This document shows, piece by piece, positions 23,344 through 32,312 of a stretch of 64,000 bases of DNA; the first letter of the stretch is position 1, and every line of letters starts with the position of its first letter. The translations under genes and the position numbers were made by a program. Under the pieces are notes generated by a model. It made no database searches and was not told where the DNA came from. It was given only the letters and a program-made list of their open reading frames with translations. The stretch comes from Bacteroidota bacterium (GTDB lineage Bacteria > Bacteroidota > Bacteroidia > Cytophagales > Cyclobacteriaceae): contig JAFEAM010000038.1 in the NCBI GenBank assembly GCA_018266395.1, forward strand, positions 46,741 to 110,740, read 5' to 3'.

Positions 23344-24387
23344 ATGAATAATCAAAAACAACTTGGATTCCTTGACCGATACCTCACGTTATGGATTTTC
23401 CTGGCGATGGTAATTGGTGTTGCCTTAGGCAACTTCTTTTCTGTGGAACAATTCATGAGGCACTTTCAGGTGGGCACCACCAACCTGTTGATTGCTGCAG
23501 GGCTCATTATCATGATGTACCCGCCTCTGGCCAAAGTACGATATGAACATCTGGGAAAGGTATTCAGCAATTTGAAGGTTATAAGTTTATCGCTCATACT
23601 GAACTGGATTGTCGGCCCCATGCTGATGTTTTTGCTGGCGATCACCTTCCTCCGCGACAAACCGGACTACATGGTCGGACTTATTCTGATCGGTCTCGCC
23701 CGATGCATCGCAATGGTGCTGGTGTGGAATGACCTCGCCAAAGGCGATAAGGAATATGCAGCCGGACTGGTTGCAGTCAATAGCATCTTCCAGGTATTGT
23801 TCTACAGTGTATTTGCCTGGCTCTTCATTACAGTCTTACCTCCTTATTTTGGAGTAGAGGGTTCCGTGGTCGACGTGAGTATGAGCGACGTTGCTGAAAG
23901 CGTGTTTCTGTATCTGGGAGTTCCGTTTATTGCCGGCTTCCTGACACGGTACTTCTTCAGGAAGACCAGGGGCGAAGAATGGTATGTTCAGCATGTTGTT
24001 CCGAAAATCAGCCCGCTTACTTTGATCGCATTGCTTTTTACGATTGTAATCATGTTCAGCTTTAAAGGTAAAATGATAGTCGACATTCCGCTTGATGTCC
24101 TGCGCATTGCTGTTCCACTCGTGATCTACTTTATCATAATTTTCGTTCTCAGCTTTGTTCTTGCCAAACGGCTTGGTGCAAACTATGAGGAAAACACCTC
24201 GGTGTCTTTTACGGCCACCGGAAACAATTTTGAGTTGGCCATAGCGGTGGCAGTTGGTGTATTTGGAATCAATTCGGGACAGGCATTTGCCGGGGTTATA
24301 GGGCCGCTTATTGAGGTGCCTTCACTTATTCTTCTGGTGAACCTGGCCTTCTGGTTTCAGGGGAAGATGTATGCCAAAGCACAGTAA
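23344..24387 (+). CDS. acr3: Acr3-family arsenite efflux permease
   Basis: A 347-residue permease with about ten transmembrane helices. Landmarks of the ACR3 family are present: the opening [39 protein letters not shown] with the conserved transport Cys (Cys121), [16 protein letters not shown], and [20 protein letters not shown] near the C-terminus. It exports arsenite produced by the preceding reductase. The stop overlaps the start of the next gene by one base (TAATG). Confidence 0.95.
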   Translation: MNNQKQLGFLDRYLTLWIFLAMVIGVALGNFFSVEQFMRHFQVGTTNLLIAAGLIIMMYPPLAKVRYEHLGKVFSNLKVISLSLILNWIVGPMLMFLLAITFLRDKPDYMVGLILIGLARCIAMVLVWNDLAKGDKEYAAGLVAVNSIFQVLFYSVFAWLFITVLPPYFGVEGSVVDVSMSDVAESVFLYLGVPFIAGFLTRYFFRKTRGEEWYVQHVVPKISPLTLIALLFTIVIMFSFKGKMIVDIPLDVLRIAVPLVIYFIIIFVLSFVLAKRLGANYEENTSVSFTATGNNFELAIAVAVGVFGINSGQAFAGVIGPLIEVPSLILLVNLAFWFQGKMYAKAQ

Positions 24388-25442
24388 TGGAGAACAGATT
24401 TGACGTAATTGTTATAGGTGGCGGTCAGAGTGGTTTGGCGATCGCTTACTACCTCAGACGGTCGGGCCTTACATATGTCATTCTGGATAATCAGCGTGAA
24501 TCTGGTGGTGCATGGTTACACGGCTGGAAGTCTTTGCGCCTTTTCTCACCTGCTCAATGGAGCTCTTTGCCCGGGATGATCATGACGGGTGGAAGTGATT
24601 ATTATCCTTCACGGAATGTTACGATTGAATATCTGAAATCCTATGAGGTGAGATACGGACTTCAAGTAAGGCGGCCTGTTCAGGTTGAAAGCGTGAGGAA
24701 AGGACAAGGAGAATTTATTCTGCAGACTTCGGACGGAACCTATCATGCGAGGTCTGTGGTGAGCGCCACCGGTACGTTTGCTAATCCATACATGCCGGTA
24801 TTCGAAGGGATGGATGTTTTCAAGGGCAGGATTCTGCATTCGAGTCAATACTATTCCCCGGAGGAATTTGAGGGGCAGCGTGTTGCTATCGTCGGTGAAG
24901 GTAATTCCGGTGCACAGATACTTGCTGAAGTGTCCCGAGTAACTGGCACCATCTGGATTGCACAAAAGGAACCTCGCTTTCTTCCGGATCATGTAGATGG
25001 GAGATTCCTTTTTGACGCTGCAACCCAGATGTATGAAGCGCAAAAAGCCGGCAAACAGTACAAGCCGCCCTCATTAGGAGACATTGTCATGGTTGACTCT
25101 GTCAAGGATGCAAGAGCCCGCAGAGTGTTAAGGAGCGGCAGACCCTTTAAGCGATTTACTGAAGACTCTGTTATTTGGGCCAATGGCCACGAAGAGAAGA
25201 TTGATGTGGTTATATTCTGCACCGGGTTCAGGCCTGTTCTAAAACATCTTGAATCGCTTAATGTGATCATGGAGGACGGAAAAGCAGATACTACAGGTAC
25301 AAAGTCGAACCACGTTGACGGTCTTTGGTTTGTTGGGTACGGCAACTGGACGGGCTTTGCCTCGGCCACCCTGATTGGTGTAGGAAGAAGCGCGAAACAA
25401 ACCGTCGAAGAAATCAAGAGTTTTGTCGGCCAGCCAGCTTAA
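24387..25442 (+). CDS. arsO: ArsO-like flavin-dependent monooxygenase
   Basis: A 351-residue flavoprotein. N-terminal FAD fold VIVIGGGQSGLAIAYYL (about 8-24), second nucleotide fold VAIVGEGNSGAQILAEV (about 171-187), and FCTGFRPVLKHL plus GYGNWTGFASATLIGVGRSA near the end, typical of the ArsO branch of NAD(P)H-dependent flavin monooxygenases found in arsenic operons. The exact reaction in arsenic metabolism is not established. Overlaps acr3 by one base, hence co-translated. Confidence 0.88.
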   Translation: MENRFDVIVIGGGQSGLAIAYYLRRSGLTYVILDNQRESGGAWLHGWKSLRLFSPAQWSSLPGMIMTGGSDYYPSRNVTIEYLKSYEVRYGLQVRRPVQVESVRKGQGEFILQTSDGTYHARSVVSATGTFANPYMPVFEGMDVFKGRILHSSQYYSPEEFEGQRVAIVGEGNSGAQILAEVSRVTGTIWIAQKEPRFLPDHVDGRFLFDAATQMYEAQKAGKQYKPPSLGDIVMVDSVKDARARRVLRSGRPFKRFTEDSVIWANGHEEKIDVVIFCTGFRPVLKHLESLNVIMEDGKADTTGTKSNHVDGLWFVGYGNWTGFASATLIGVGRSAKQTVEEIKSFVGQPA

Positions 25443-25499
25443 TTACTGCCGGAAATCATTGCCTCCTGGTGACGATGGTCACCGAAAACGATAAATAGT

Positions 25500-25517
25500 T
25501 ATCGTAATATTACGATA
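25500..25517 (+). promoter_or_regulatory. ArsR operator 3 (perfect 18-bp palindrome)
   Basis: TATCGTAATATTACGATA is a perfect palindrome 14 bases upstream of the thioredoxin start. It shares arms with the arsR operator, implying that the thioredoxin-permease unit is under the same repressor from a separate promoter. Confidence 0.8.
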
Positions 25518-25531
25518 TAAAAGAAAGTCAT

Positions 25532-25765
25532 ATGACATCGATCAAGATACTTGGGCCTGGTTGTGCGAAATGCAAGGCTACCTACGAAGTAGTGAAAAAA
25601 GCAATTGAACAAAGCGGCGTTCAGGCTGAGGTAACAAAAATTGAAGACCTTGAGGGAATGATGAAGTACAATATACTCACCACGCCTGTTGTTGTGATTG
25701 ACGAGCAAATAAGAATAAGCGGCAGGGTTCCTGCTTTGGACGAAATCAAAAGACTATTGAACTAG
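25532..25765 (+). CDS. Small thioredoxin-like protein
   Basis: A 77-residue minimal thioredoxin fold of the kind with CxxC near the N-terminus: LGPGCAKCKATYEVV (Cys11, Cys14), cis-Pro region TTPVVVIDEQIRISGRVP. Proteins of this family usually accompany DUF318/ArsP-type permeases. It ends one base before the GTG of the permease gene. It may hand electrons or a thiol-bound metalloid to the permease or reductase. Confidence 0.88.
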   Translation: MTSIKILGPGCAKCKATYEVVKKAIEQSGVQAEVTKIEDLEGMMKYNILTTPVVVIDEQIRISGRVPALDEIKRLLN

Positions 25766-25766
25766 T

Positions 25767-26744
25767 GTGTTCAACCTACTTCAGCGTTTTTCCGATTGGC
25801 TGATCTTTTCAGTGTTGGGCGTATCAGCAGAAAGTCACCTGGGGCAGGCGTTAACTTTCTTCGTCTACGATACCGCCAAGATACTCATACTGCTTTTCCT
25901 GATTACGATTCTGATGGGAATCGTGAATTCCTATTTTCCGATTGACAGAATCCGAAATTTTCTTTCCCGTAACAAGCTTTATGGAACCCAGTACCTAATG
26001 GCGTCGACTTTTGGAGCAATTACACCGTTTTGTTCCTGTTCATCGGTCCCGCTGTTCATTGGATTTGTAAAGGGGGGCATTCCACTTGGGGTTACATTTG
26101 CTTTTTTGATTACATCACCCTTGGTGAATGAAGTGGCAGTGGCTGTGTTTCTGGGGACTTTCGGGTTTAAAGCTACAATCGTTTACGTCATCAGTGGAAT
26201 ATTGCTGGGGGTAATCAGCGGAATGATTTTGGGCAGAATGAAACTGGAGCCGATGCTTACGGATTGGGTTCGCAAGGTATGGGAACAGGCCAAGGCTGAG
26301 CAGGCTGATTTTGAAATGGGAAAGGTATCGTTCATGGGCCGCTTGCCTGTCATCATCAGGGAAGCTTTGGGAATTGTAAAAGGTGTTGTTGTTTATGTAT
26401 TAATGGGCATTGCAATAGGGGCTGCCATGCACGGGTACGTGCCGGAAGGGTTTTTTGAAGAATATATTGGCAATGATACCTGGTATGCTGTACCACTGGC
26501 CGTGTTACTGGGTGTGCCCATGTACGCCAATGCCGCAGGCATTATTCCCGTCATCCAGGTAATGGTAGCAAAGGGAATTCCCATCGGCACCTCACTGGCA
26601 TTTATGATGGCAGTAGTTGGGCTTTCTATCCCGGAGGCAACGCTGCTTCGAAAGGTAATGACCACCAGGCTGGTACTCATCTTCTTCAGCGTGGTTGCTA
26701 CATGCATCATGATTTCAGGTTATCTGTTTAATTTCATTCTGTAA
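25767..26744 (+). CDS. arsP: ArsP/DUF318-type permease
   Basis: A 325-residue permease with about eight to ten helices and the family motif ITPFCSCSSVPLFIGF (Cys89 and Cys91), then ITSPLVNEVAV and GVPMYANAAGIIPVIQ in the second half. ArsP members export trivalent organoarsenicals; other members of this superfamily have unknown cargo, so the organoarsenical role is inferred from the arsenic context. It starts with GTG two bases after the thioredoxin stop. Confidence 0.88.
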   Translation: MFNLLQRFSDWLIFSVLGVSAESHLGQALTFFVYDTAKILILLFLITILMGIVNSYFPIDRIRNFLSRNKLYGTQYLMASTFGAITPFCSCSSVPLFIGFVKGGIPLGVTFAFLITSPLVNEVAVAVFLGTFGFKATIVYVISGILLGVISGMILGRMKLEPMLTDWVRKVWEQAKAEQADFEMGKVSFMGRLPVIIREALGIVKGVVVYVLMGIAIGAAMHGYVPEGFFEEYIGNDTWYAVPLAVLLGVPMYANAAGIIPVIQVMVAKGIPIGTSLAFMMAVVGLSIPEATLLRKVMTTRLVLIFFSVVATCIMISGYLFNFIL

Positions 26745-26824
26745 TGCAATGAGCAATGACATCACCGAATCCCCAATGATATATAACTAAACCTTGAAGA
26801 TATGTTACACGATAAAATTACAAA

Positions 26825-26905
26825 TCACTTTTCCTTTTCAACGTAAAGCATATTCGGATGCCCGATAATAGACTTCATTTTGGCTTTCATGTCATCCGGC
26901 ACATC
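26825..26905 (-). pseudogene. Possible 3' remnant of a gene
   Basis: Reading the minus strand towards TGA at 26825-26827 gives DVPDDMKAKMKSIIGHPNML and YVEKEK, which looks coding. Upstream the frame dissolves into REP-like repeats. It could be the tail of a gene truncated by repeat expansion; family unknown. Confidence 0.3.
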
Positions 26906-26990
26906 GGGCTAACCCCGACGCAGGAAGTCGGTCGGGGCTAACCCGGAACTCAGAACCCCTACGATAAATGTCGGGGCATGCTCGGAACTC
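26905..26990. repeat. REP-like palindromes (GTCGGGG family)
   Basis: Units such as CCCCGACGCAGGAAGTCGGTCG and CCTACGATAAATGTCGGGG alternate with GCTAACCCGGAACTC words, the same family as at 1143, 1707 and 2339. A TTTGCGCCTTCGCGCGAAAC phrase follows at about 27013. Confidence 0.6.
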
Positions 26991-27049
26991 TAAGCCCTGA
27001 ACCCGGAACAAAAAAACCGCGAGCTTTGCGCCTTCGCGCGAAACATCTC

Positions 27050-28279
27050 TCACTTTAACTTCCCCACCACCTCCAAAAACTTCTCCACCTCATCGGCAGT
27101 ATTATACAGTGCCGGAGAAACCCGCACCTGTTTTTCTTTGTCGCGGACAGTCACATCGATTACCGCGGCTGTGAATGCAGCCCTGGCCGAAGCCGGGTCT
27201 TCAATGTAGAAGGTGAGGGTGGGAGATTCATTTTCCATCGGGGTGAACAGGCGCTTGCCCTGCGCATCAATACGCTGACGGAGTTGGCGTGCAAGACCAA
27301 GAATATGTTGACCTATCTTGTCGACACCGACCTTCTCCAGGTAAGAAAGACCTGCACCCAGGGAATAAACTTCCGGGAAAGGCAGTGTGGCATATTCAAA
27401 CCTTTTGGCCTGATGGGAGAGCTCGAAACGACCGTCGGGCAATTCTTTTTCAATGTGCTTCCATCCATAGCGATCCAGAGGAATCTGCTCTATCAAATCC
27501 TTCCGTACATAAAAGGGAGCGACGCCGTAACTGGAGAGCAGCCACTTGTAGGTTCCTGAACACATGAAGTCGATCCCGGCGGAATGAACATCCAAAGGAA
27601 ATGCGCCGACCCCCTGGATGCCGTCAACATAGAGGTAAGCGCCATTGGCATGTGCCAGGCTGGCAAGTGCACGCAGATCATGTCTGAACCCGTTCAGGCT
27701 GGATACAAATGACAGTGAAAGCAGTCTTGTCTTCTTGTCCACCATCCTGGCATAGTCTTCCATGGCGATGCCTCCATTCTTGTTCTTCACAATCCGGAGT
27801 TCAACGCCCTTTGTTTCCTGGAGGTGTCTGAAGATGACAAATCCAGTCTCATAATGAAGATCGTCAGTCACCACATTATCGCCCTTGTTCCACGCAATGC
27901 CATTGGTCACGATGTTCTCACCCTCAGATGTCGACGACAGGAAAGCAATCTCTTCCGGCAAGGCATTTATCAGCCTCGCGTATTGTTGCCTGACCTTTTC
28001 CGTTTCCTTCAGCATGTCGCCCACGGAGCCGGGAAGATTTGCTTTTCCCTCCGCGAACGCGCAAGAAGCGGTTACCACTTGCCTGGGTACAGGAGCAGTG
28101 TAGGCTGCATTCAGGTAGGTGCGTTTTTGCGTGACAGGGAAGTCACCCCTTACACCCAGCGGATCTGTCGTTGAGGCAGCATTGTGATTGATGGCAGCGG
28201 CAGTCCTGTCGTTGATCACGGCCAGTGCGCCGGCAGCCATGGCAGTCTTTTGAAGGAATGTTCTTCTGTGGTAATTCAT
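27050..28279 (-). CDS. Exported class V aminotransferase-like PLP enzyme
   Basis: A 409-residue class V aminotransferase/cysteine-desulfurase-fold protein. The start at 28279 is chosen because it begins a twin-arginine-like signal (HRRTFLQK followed by TAMAAGALAV); the frame is open further but shows no homology. The PLP Lys is in CSGTYKWLLSSYG, preceded by VDGIQGVGAFPLDVHSAGIDF. There is no desulfurase Cys loop, so it is more likely an isopenicillin-epimerase-like or other PLP enzyme in the periplasm. Substrate unknown. Confidence 0.85.
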   Translation of the reverse strand: MNYHRRTFLQKTAMAAGALAVINDRTAAAINHNAASTTDPLGVRGDFPVTQKRTYLNAAYTAPVPRQVVTASCAFAEGKANLPGSVGDMLKETEKVRQQYARLINALPEEIAFLSSTSEGENIVTNGIAWNKGDNVVTDDLHYETGFVIFRHLQETKGVELRIVKNKNGGIAMEDYARMVDKKTRLLSLSFVSSLNGFRHDLRALASLAHANGAYLYVDGIQGVGAFPLDVHSAGIDFMCSGTYKWLLSSYGVAPFYVRKDLIEQIPLDRYGWKHIEKELPDGRFELSHQAKRFEYATLPFPEVYSLGAGLSYLEKVGVDKIGQHILGLARQLRQRIDAQGKRLFTPMENESPTLTFYIEDPASARAAFTAAVIDVTVRDKEKQVRVSPALYNTADEVEKFLEVVGKLK

Positions 28280-28392
28280 GACACTTAAGTAACGCCATGA
28301 ATTTAGGCAAAATTGAAAGAGGGCGGACCCTAAATCAGTGGACTGTGGAAGGTTGGCGGTGGACACCGCCCACAGTCTACCGTCTACCATTT

Positions 28393-28617
28393 TCACAACG
28401 CCGCGTAACTATTCCCTCCATTCTGCCAAAGTATCTTAATAGGAGAGGGCAGTTCATTGAACAACTCATAAAGGGCATTCATGAGGTCGCTGAGGGCCAT
28501 TTGCTTGGACTGGATAAACTCGCTTGTAAGGTCATCCAGTGTACGCCTCCGGTTGGGTCCTGCGAGGATAAAATTCAGGACTCTCTGGGCACCAAATGAT
28601 CTACCTAACGCATTCAT
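28393..28617 (-). CDS. Small protein of unknown function
   Basis: A 74-residue frame with coding-like composition (MNALGRSFGAQRVLNFILAG, then RRRTLDDLTSEF, LSDLMNALYELFNELPSP). Predicted mostly helical and possibly DNA-binding. It is 113 bases upstream of the aminotransferase on the same strand. No family is recognised, and it may be the remnant of a longer gene. Confidence 0.4.
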   Translation of the reverse strand: MNALGRSFGAQRVLNFILAGPNRRRTLDDLTSEFIQSKQMALSDLMNALYELFNELPSPIKILWQNGGNSYAAL

Positions 28618-28887
28618 AATCAGAATATTTACTTATTCAGGCATAGATACTGTTTAAGGCCAAATTGTGACCGCATTTTGGGCAATGCTTTTACGCCCCG
28701 CGCCATCAGCTTTCCTTGTAGCAAGATGCCCGAATTCGCCCGTTTATGAGGATGGCAATTTTCATTGCTACCTTAGTCTGACATAAACAGCATCAGCCAT
28801 CAAATCGCAAATACTATATATCGCATTCTTCCTCCTCGCGGCAGGATTAAAGGTCCGGGTTAGCTCCGCCATTCATTGTCAGAGTGC

Positions 28888-29047
28888 GGAGTTCAGGGTT
28901 CAGGGTTCTCAGTTCAAAGTTCAAGGTTCAAGGTAATTTCAGATCTCAGATTTCAAATCTCACGTTACCAAATCGAGCAATCAACCAAATCACCAAATGA
29001 TCTGCGCCTCCCCGCCTTAGCGGTCAAGTCACTCAGCGCCTCCGCAG
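28888..29047. repeat. Composite repeat, copy 1 (left of serine hydrolase)
   Basis: A mosaic of GTTCAAAGTTCAAGGTTCAA, AATTTCAGATCTCAGATTTC, ACGTTACCAAAT, ATCAACCAAATCACCAAATG and GCGCCTCCCCGCCTTAGCGG with CAAGTCACTCAGCGCCTC. The same order of words appears at 30600-30772 on the other side of the serine hydrolase gene. The rest of 28618-29081 shows no gene. Confidence 0.7.
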
Positions 29048-29081
29048 CATCATAGATAACACGGTAAACCTTCAATTAAAT

Positions 29082-30533
29082 ATGAGATCCCTAATATTAT
29101 TTGTCATCGTTCTAATTGTAACAACCAGTTGCAGCAGGAAAGAATCCAGTGTGAACAATCCGCGGTATAGTGCAGAGGTTGAGGCCAGGATAGCGCGTGT
29201 CACTGGCAATCTGCAGGCAGCTACAACAGTCAGAAATGTATACAGAAGTTCGTCACTCGCCGATCGGCTTCGATACTACCAAACGCCAGGCCTTAGCATT
29301 GCAGTCATTAACGAAGGCAAGGTCGAGTGGGCCAGAGGCTTTGGCATTCGAAACGAAAAGGGTGACTCTATTGACACTGAAACGCTTTTCGAGGCCGGGT
29401 CCGTGAGCAAGCCTGTGTTTGCACTGACTGTGATGCGGTTGAAGGAGCAGGGTATGGTTGATCTCGATAAAGATGTTAATGAATATCTCAAGTCATGGAA
29501 GATCCCGGCCTCCGGTAACTGGCAACCTTCTATCACGCTCCGCATGCTATTGAGTCATACGGCAGGTCTCAGTGTGCATGGATTCCCGGGCTATTTGAAG
29601 AGTGAGCCGATTCCCACCATTCCGCAACTGCTTAGCGGTGAAAGTCCTTCGAACACAGATTCGGTAAAAGTGAACATCATGCCGGGAACTGCATTCCGCT
29701 ACTCAGGGGGTGGCACGACGGTTGCGCAACTTACAATTATGGACCTGACAGGGAAGACATTGCCCGAAATAGCACGTGCTCAATTGTTCGCGCCCTTGCA
29801 GCTGAAGCATAGCACCTATAATCAACCCCTTCCTGACAGTCTGGAGGCGATCGCTTCCACCGGATACCCAAACAAAGCTCTGCCCATCAAGGGTAATTAT
29901 CACGTTTATCCGGAAATGGCTGCCGCAGGTTTATGGACCAACCCTTCGGAATTGGCTACGATTGCCATCGAAGTGCAGAAGTCGTTGAAAGGTGAATCAT
30001 CTGTTTTCAGGAAGGAAACCATTGAAGAGATGCTCACACCACAGAAGGTGGCGGAGCATATTGGCATTGGCTTCTTCTTAGAGCAAAAAGGAGACAGTGC
30101 CAGATTCAGACACGGGGGCTGGGACGAAGGTTTTGTAACTGAGCTGGTCGCATACAGACATATTGGAAAGGGTGCCGTGATTATGGTGAACTCCAACCAG
30201 GGCGTTGACATTATGGATGAGATATTGAGAGCCATCGCTGCAGAGTATCAGTGGCCGGCTTATCTGGAGAGAGGCAAGAAGATGGTGGAAATAACGGCCA
30301 CCGAGTTGAAGTCCATCCCGGGTACGTACCTTGATGACAAGGGCATGAGGCTGGTGCTGTCTGATAGTAATGGATCGTTGACGCTGGCCTATCAAAGCCA
30401 ATCGCCTTTGGCTCTGACAAAACTAGACGATGGGAGCTTTAAAAATCCTCATCTTAACTTCACCATCAAACCGGATGGCAGAGACCTGAAGTTTACGCAG
30501 ATGGGGGAGACGAGAGTGTTTAAAAGAAAATAG
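29082..30533 (+). CDS. Class C beta-lactamase-family serine hydrolase (lipoprotein)
   Basis: A 483-residue lipoprotein (MRSLILFVIVLIVTTSC, Cys17) with a serine-hydrolase/penicillin-binding-like domain. SVSK (Ser107, Lys110) is the nucleophile motif, FRYSGGG (Tyr207) the YxN-equivalent, and HGGWDEGF a plausible third motif in place of KTG. A C-terminal beta domain (about 400-483) of the type appended to such hydrolases follows. It may act as a peptidase or esterase rather than a beta-lactamase. It is flanked by direct copies of a composite repeat. Confidence 0.88.
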   Translation: MRSLILFVIVLIVTTSCSRKESSVNNPRYSAEVEARIARVTGNLQAATTVRNVYRSSSLADRLRYYQTPGLSIAVINEGKVEWARGFGIRNEKGDSIDTETLFEAGSVSKPVFALTVMRLKEQGMVDLDKDVNEYLKSWKIPASGNWQPSITLRMLLSHTAGLSVHGFPGYLKSEPIPTIPQLLSGESPSNTDSVKVNIMPGTAFRYSGGGTTVAQLTIMDLTGKTLPEIARAQLFAPLQLKHSTYNQPLPDSLEAIASTGYPNKALPIKGNYHVYPEMAAAGLWTNPSELATIAIEVQKSLKGESSVFRKETIEEMLTPQKVAEHIGIGFFLEQKGDSARFRHGGWDEGFVTELVAYRHIGKGAVIMVNSNQGVDIMDEILRAIAAEYQWPAYLERGKKMVEITATELKSIPGTYLDDKGMRLVLSDSNGSLTLAYQSQSPLALTKLDDGSFKNPHLNFTIKPDGRDLKFTQMGETRVFKRK

Positions 30534-30540
30534 TTCTGAG

Positions 30541-30610
30541 TTGTCAGTTCAGGGTTAGCCCAAAGATTTATCGTCGGGGTTAGCCGCGACATTTATCGTC
30601 GGGGTTCAAG
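30541..30610. repeat. REP-like palindromes (GTCGGGG family)
   Basis: AGATTTATCGTCGGGG and GCGACATTTATCGTCGGGG units separated by TTAGCC, matching the 2339-2407 array. Confidence 0.6.
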
Positions 30611-30772
30611 GTTCAAAGTTCGACATTCAAAGTAATTTGAGATCTCAGATTATCTCAGATTTCAGATCTCAGGTTACCAAATACCAATCAACCAATCAAT
30701 CACCAAATAACCCGCGCCTCCCTGCCTCTGCGGTTAAGTCACTCTGCGTCTCAGTGTCTCTGCAGCAATCAC
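30600..30772. repeat. Composite repeat, copy 2 (right of serine hydrolase)
   Basis: Same word order and orientation as 28888-29047: GGTTCAAGGTTCAAAGTTC, AATTTGAGATCTCAGATTA, GGTTACCAAATACC, ATCAACCAATCAATCACC, then GCGCCTCCCTGCCTCTGCGG and AAGTCACTCTGCGTCTC. Together they bracket the serine hydrolase gene. Confidence 0.7.
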
Positions 30773-30780
30773 CAAATGAT

Positions 30781-31266
30781 CTAGCTCCCTTTTGCCATCA
30801 GCATCGACTGCTGCCGCCGGTAGAGCCATGGCGGTGTAGGGTTCTCGTCTTCCCAGAGTCCGAGTCCTTGCGCACGGGCATGCTCTTTCAGCCCCTCGAA
30901 CTCGTCGTTGGACTCAGTTGTCCAGGCAAGGCCGGCCCTGATCAGCTCGACCCTGGGATCGGTCATTCCTTCTGCACGTACCTCACCGATGCGCTTGCCA
31001 TAGCGGTCCTTGCCGCTGACTGTCAGGATTACCTGTTTGTTCAGGATCAGATCCTCAAGAAACTTCCTTGCCTCCAGCGCATGGCTTTGACCTGAGTCAG
31101 GGCTGTCAATCCCTTTGAGCAATAGCGGAAAACGGTCTCCATCACCGGTCAGTATCTCGATGGTGTTGCCGTCGATGACTGATATCACTTTTACAGTGGG
31201 TTCATCTACGGCCACACAGGTGAGGGAATATGCACAACTGATGATAGTGAACACAAGCGTCTTCAT
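30781..31266 (-). CDS. SNase-like exported protein with altered catalytic residues
   Basis: A 161-residue staphylococcal-nuclease-fold protein. ATG at 31266 is preferred because a signal peptide begins there (MKTLVFTIISCAYSLTCVAV). Fold landmarks are VISVIDGNTIEIL, KGIDSPDSGQ, DRYGKRIGEV and LIRAGLAW. Compared with the classical enzyme, the first catalytic Arg aligns with Leu49 and the catalytic Glu with Asp57; the second Arg (Arg88) remains. Activity may therefore be altered or lost. It sits beside a composite repeat. Confidence 0.8.
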   Translation of the reverse strand: MKTLVFTIISCAYSLTCVAVDEPTVKVISVIDGNTIEILTGDGDRFPLLLKGIDSPDSGQSHALEARKFLEDLILNKQVILTVSGKDRYGKRIGEVRAEGMTDPRVELIRAGLAWTTESNDEFEGLKEHARAQGLGLWEDENPTPPWLYRRQQSMLMAKGS

Positions 31267-31503
31267 ACTGTGGTTGTCATTGTTGTCATAAAGGTCCTGT
31301 CGGATTTCCAGTCTGATAGTGTGATCTTGCAGTGCACATTTCTCGTGTAAGGAATAGGTCCATTTTGCAATGAATGTGTTCCCTATGCTTAGGGTAACCA
31401 TATATTGAGCTGAACATAGATAATGTGTTGATAATGAATTATGTGACATATCATTTGGTGTGCCATGATTCAGGGCTTATCTTAGGTCTGCATTAGATTC
31501 CCC

Positions 31504-32277
31504 ATGAATGATCTTCAGCTCCCCGCATGGTTGTCAGGTAACCTGGGAACCATCATGTTTCTTGGCGCTATTGTCTATTTTGTCATCTGGGCCAATAGAA
31601 AGCGAAAGCAGGCGGGAAGTGTGATCGAGCGATTTAGCGATTCGGGTTCGGTGCAGGGAAATTCCGTACCGTCAAAGGAATACTCGGGCAGGATTAATGA
31701 CATCATTTGGAAGTTGTCGACAGTGTACGAGAGAATCCGATCATCGAATTCCACGAGGTCTGGTGCGAGGCTTGTACAGAATACAAGATGGGAATCGGCA
31801 TCGGTAAAATTTCCAGTGGGCAAATTCCTGATGCTGATGCGGGCGGAAGGTTATCAAAGCTCCAGACATCCGATGAAGCACTCAGAGGGATTCCTCGGCA
31901 ACATTCTCAATATGGCTGCAGAGGGCTTCCTTGATGTTTACGTAACGGGGTACTTTGGTCCCCAATACAAGCCACTGGTCAACGTGGAGGGTTCTGCAAA
32001 GATTGACAAGGCGAACCTGGATGACTTTTTGATTCTGACCAACTACGAAGGAGTATCGCGGAAGTTTCTTTCCGATGAAACTGCAAGATTCATTGCCACC
32101 TGGGATACAAGACGGCCTGCCTTCACCCATGAATCACTGGCAAAGCAGTTCGGAATGCTTTTCAGCACTGAAGGGATGATACTTTCCTGCAAGGGTGCCA
32201 TGATGAGTGATACTGAGGTGAATACATATTCCCAATTTGGAGTGGAACTGGCATCAAGAATGAAGGGAACGCTGTAA
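31504..32277 (+). CDS. Membrane-anchored protein of unknown function
   Basis: A 257-residue protein with one N-terminal helix (LGTIMFLGAIVYFVIWANRKRK, about 14-35) and a soluble domain of about 220 residues inside the cell by the positive-inside rule. Mixed alpha/beta content (WKLSTVYERIRS, FPVGKFLMLMRAEGYQS, DVYVTGYFGPQYKPLVNVEG). No family is recognised. It converges with the sensor kinase at 32313. Confidence 0.55.
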   Translation: MNDLQLPAWLSGNLGTIMFLGAIVYFVIWANRKRKQAGSVIERFSDSGSVQGNSVPSKEYSGRINDIIWKLSTVYERIRSSNSTRSGARLVQNTRWESASVKFPVGKFLMLMRAEGYQSSRHPMKHSEGFLGNILNMAAEGFLDVYVTGYFGPQYKPLVNVEGSAKIDKANLDDFLILTNYEGVSRKFLSDETARFIATWDTRRPAFTHESLAKQFGMLFSTEGMILSCKGAMMSDTEVNTYSQFGVELASRMKGTL

Positions 32278-32312
32278 TGAGAGACGACTGGTGGCTCCAG
32301 TTCTGTCATCCC

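Noticed and set aside
30637-31095. 152-codon plus-strand frame over the composite repeat and SNase-like gene
   Set aside because: The first half is repeat sequence and the second half is antisense to a recognisable nuclease-fold gene.
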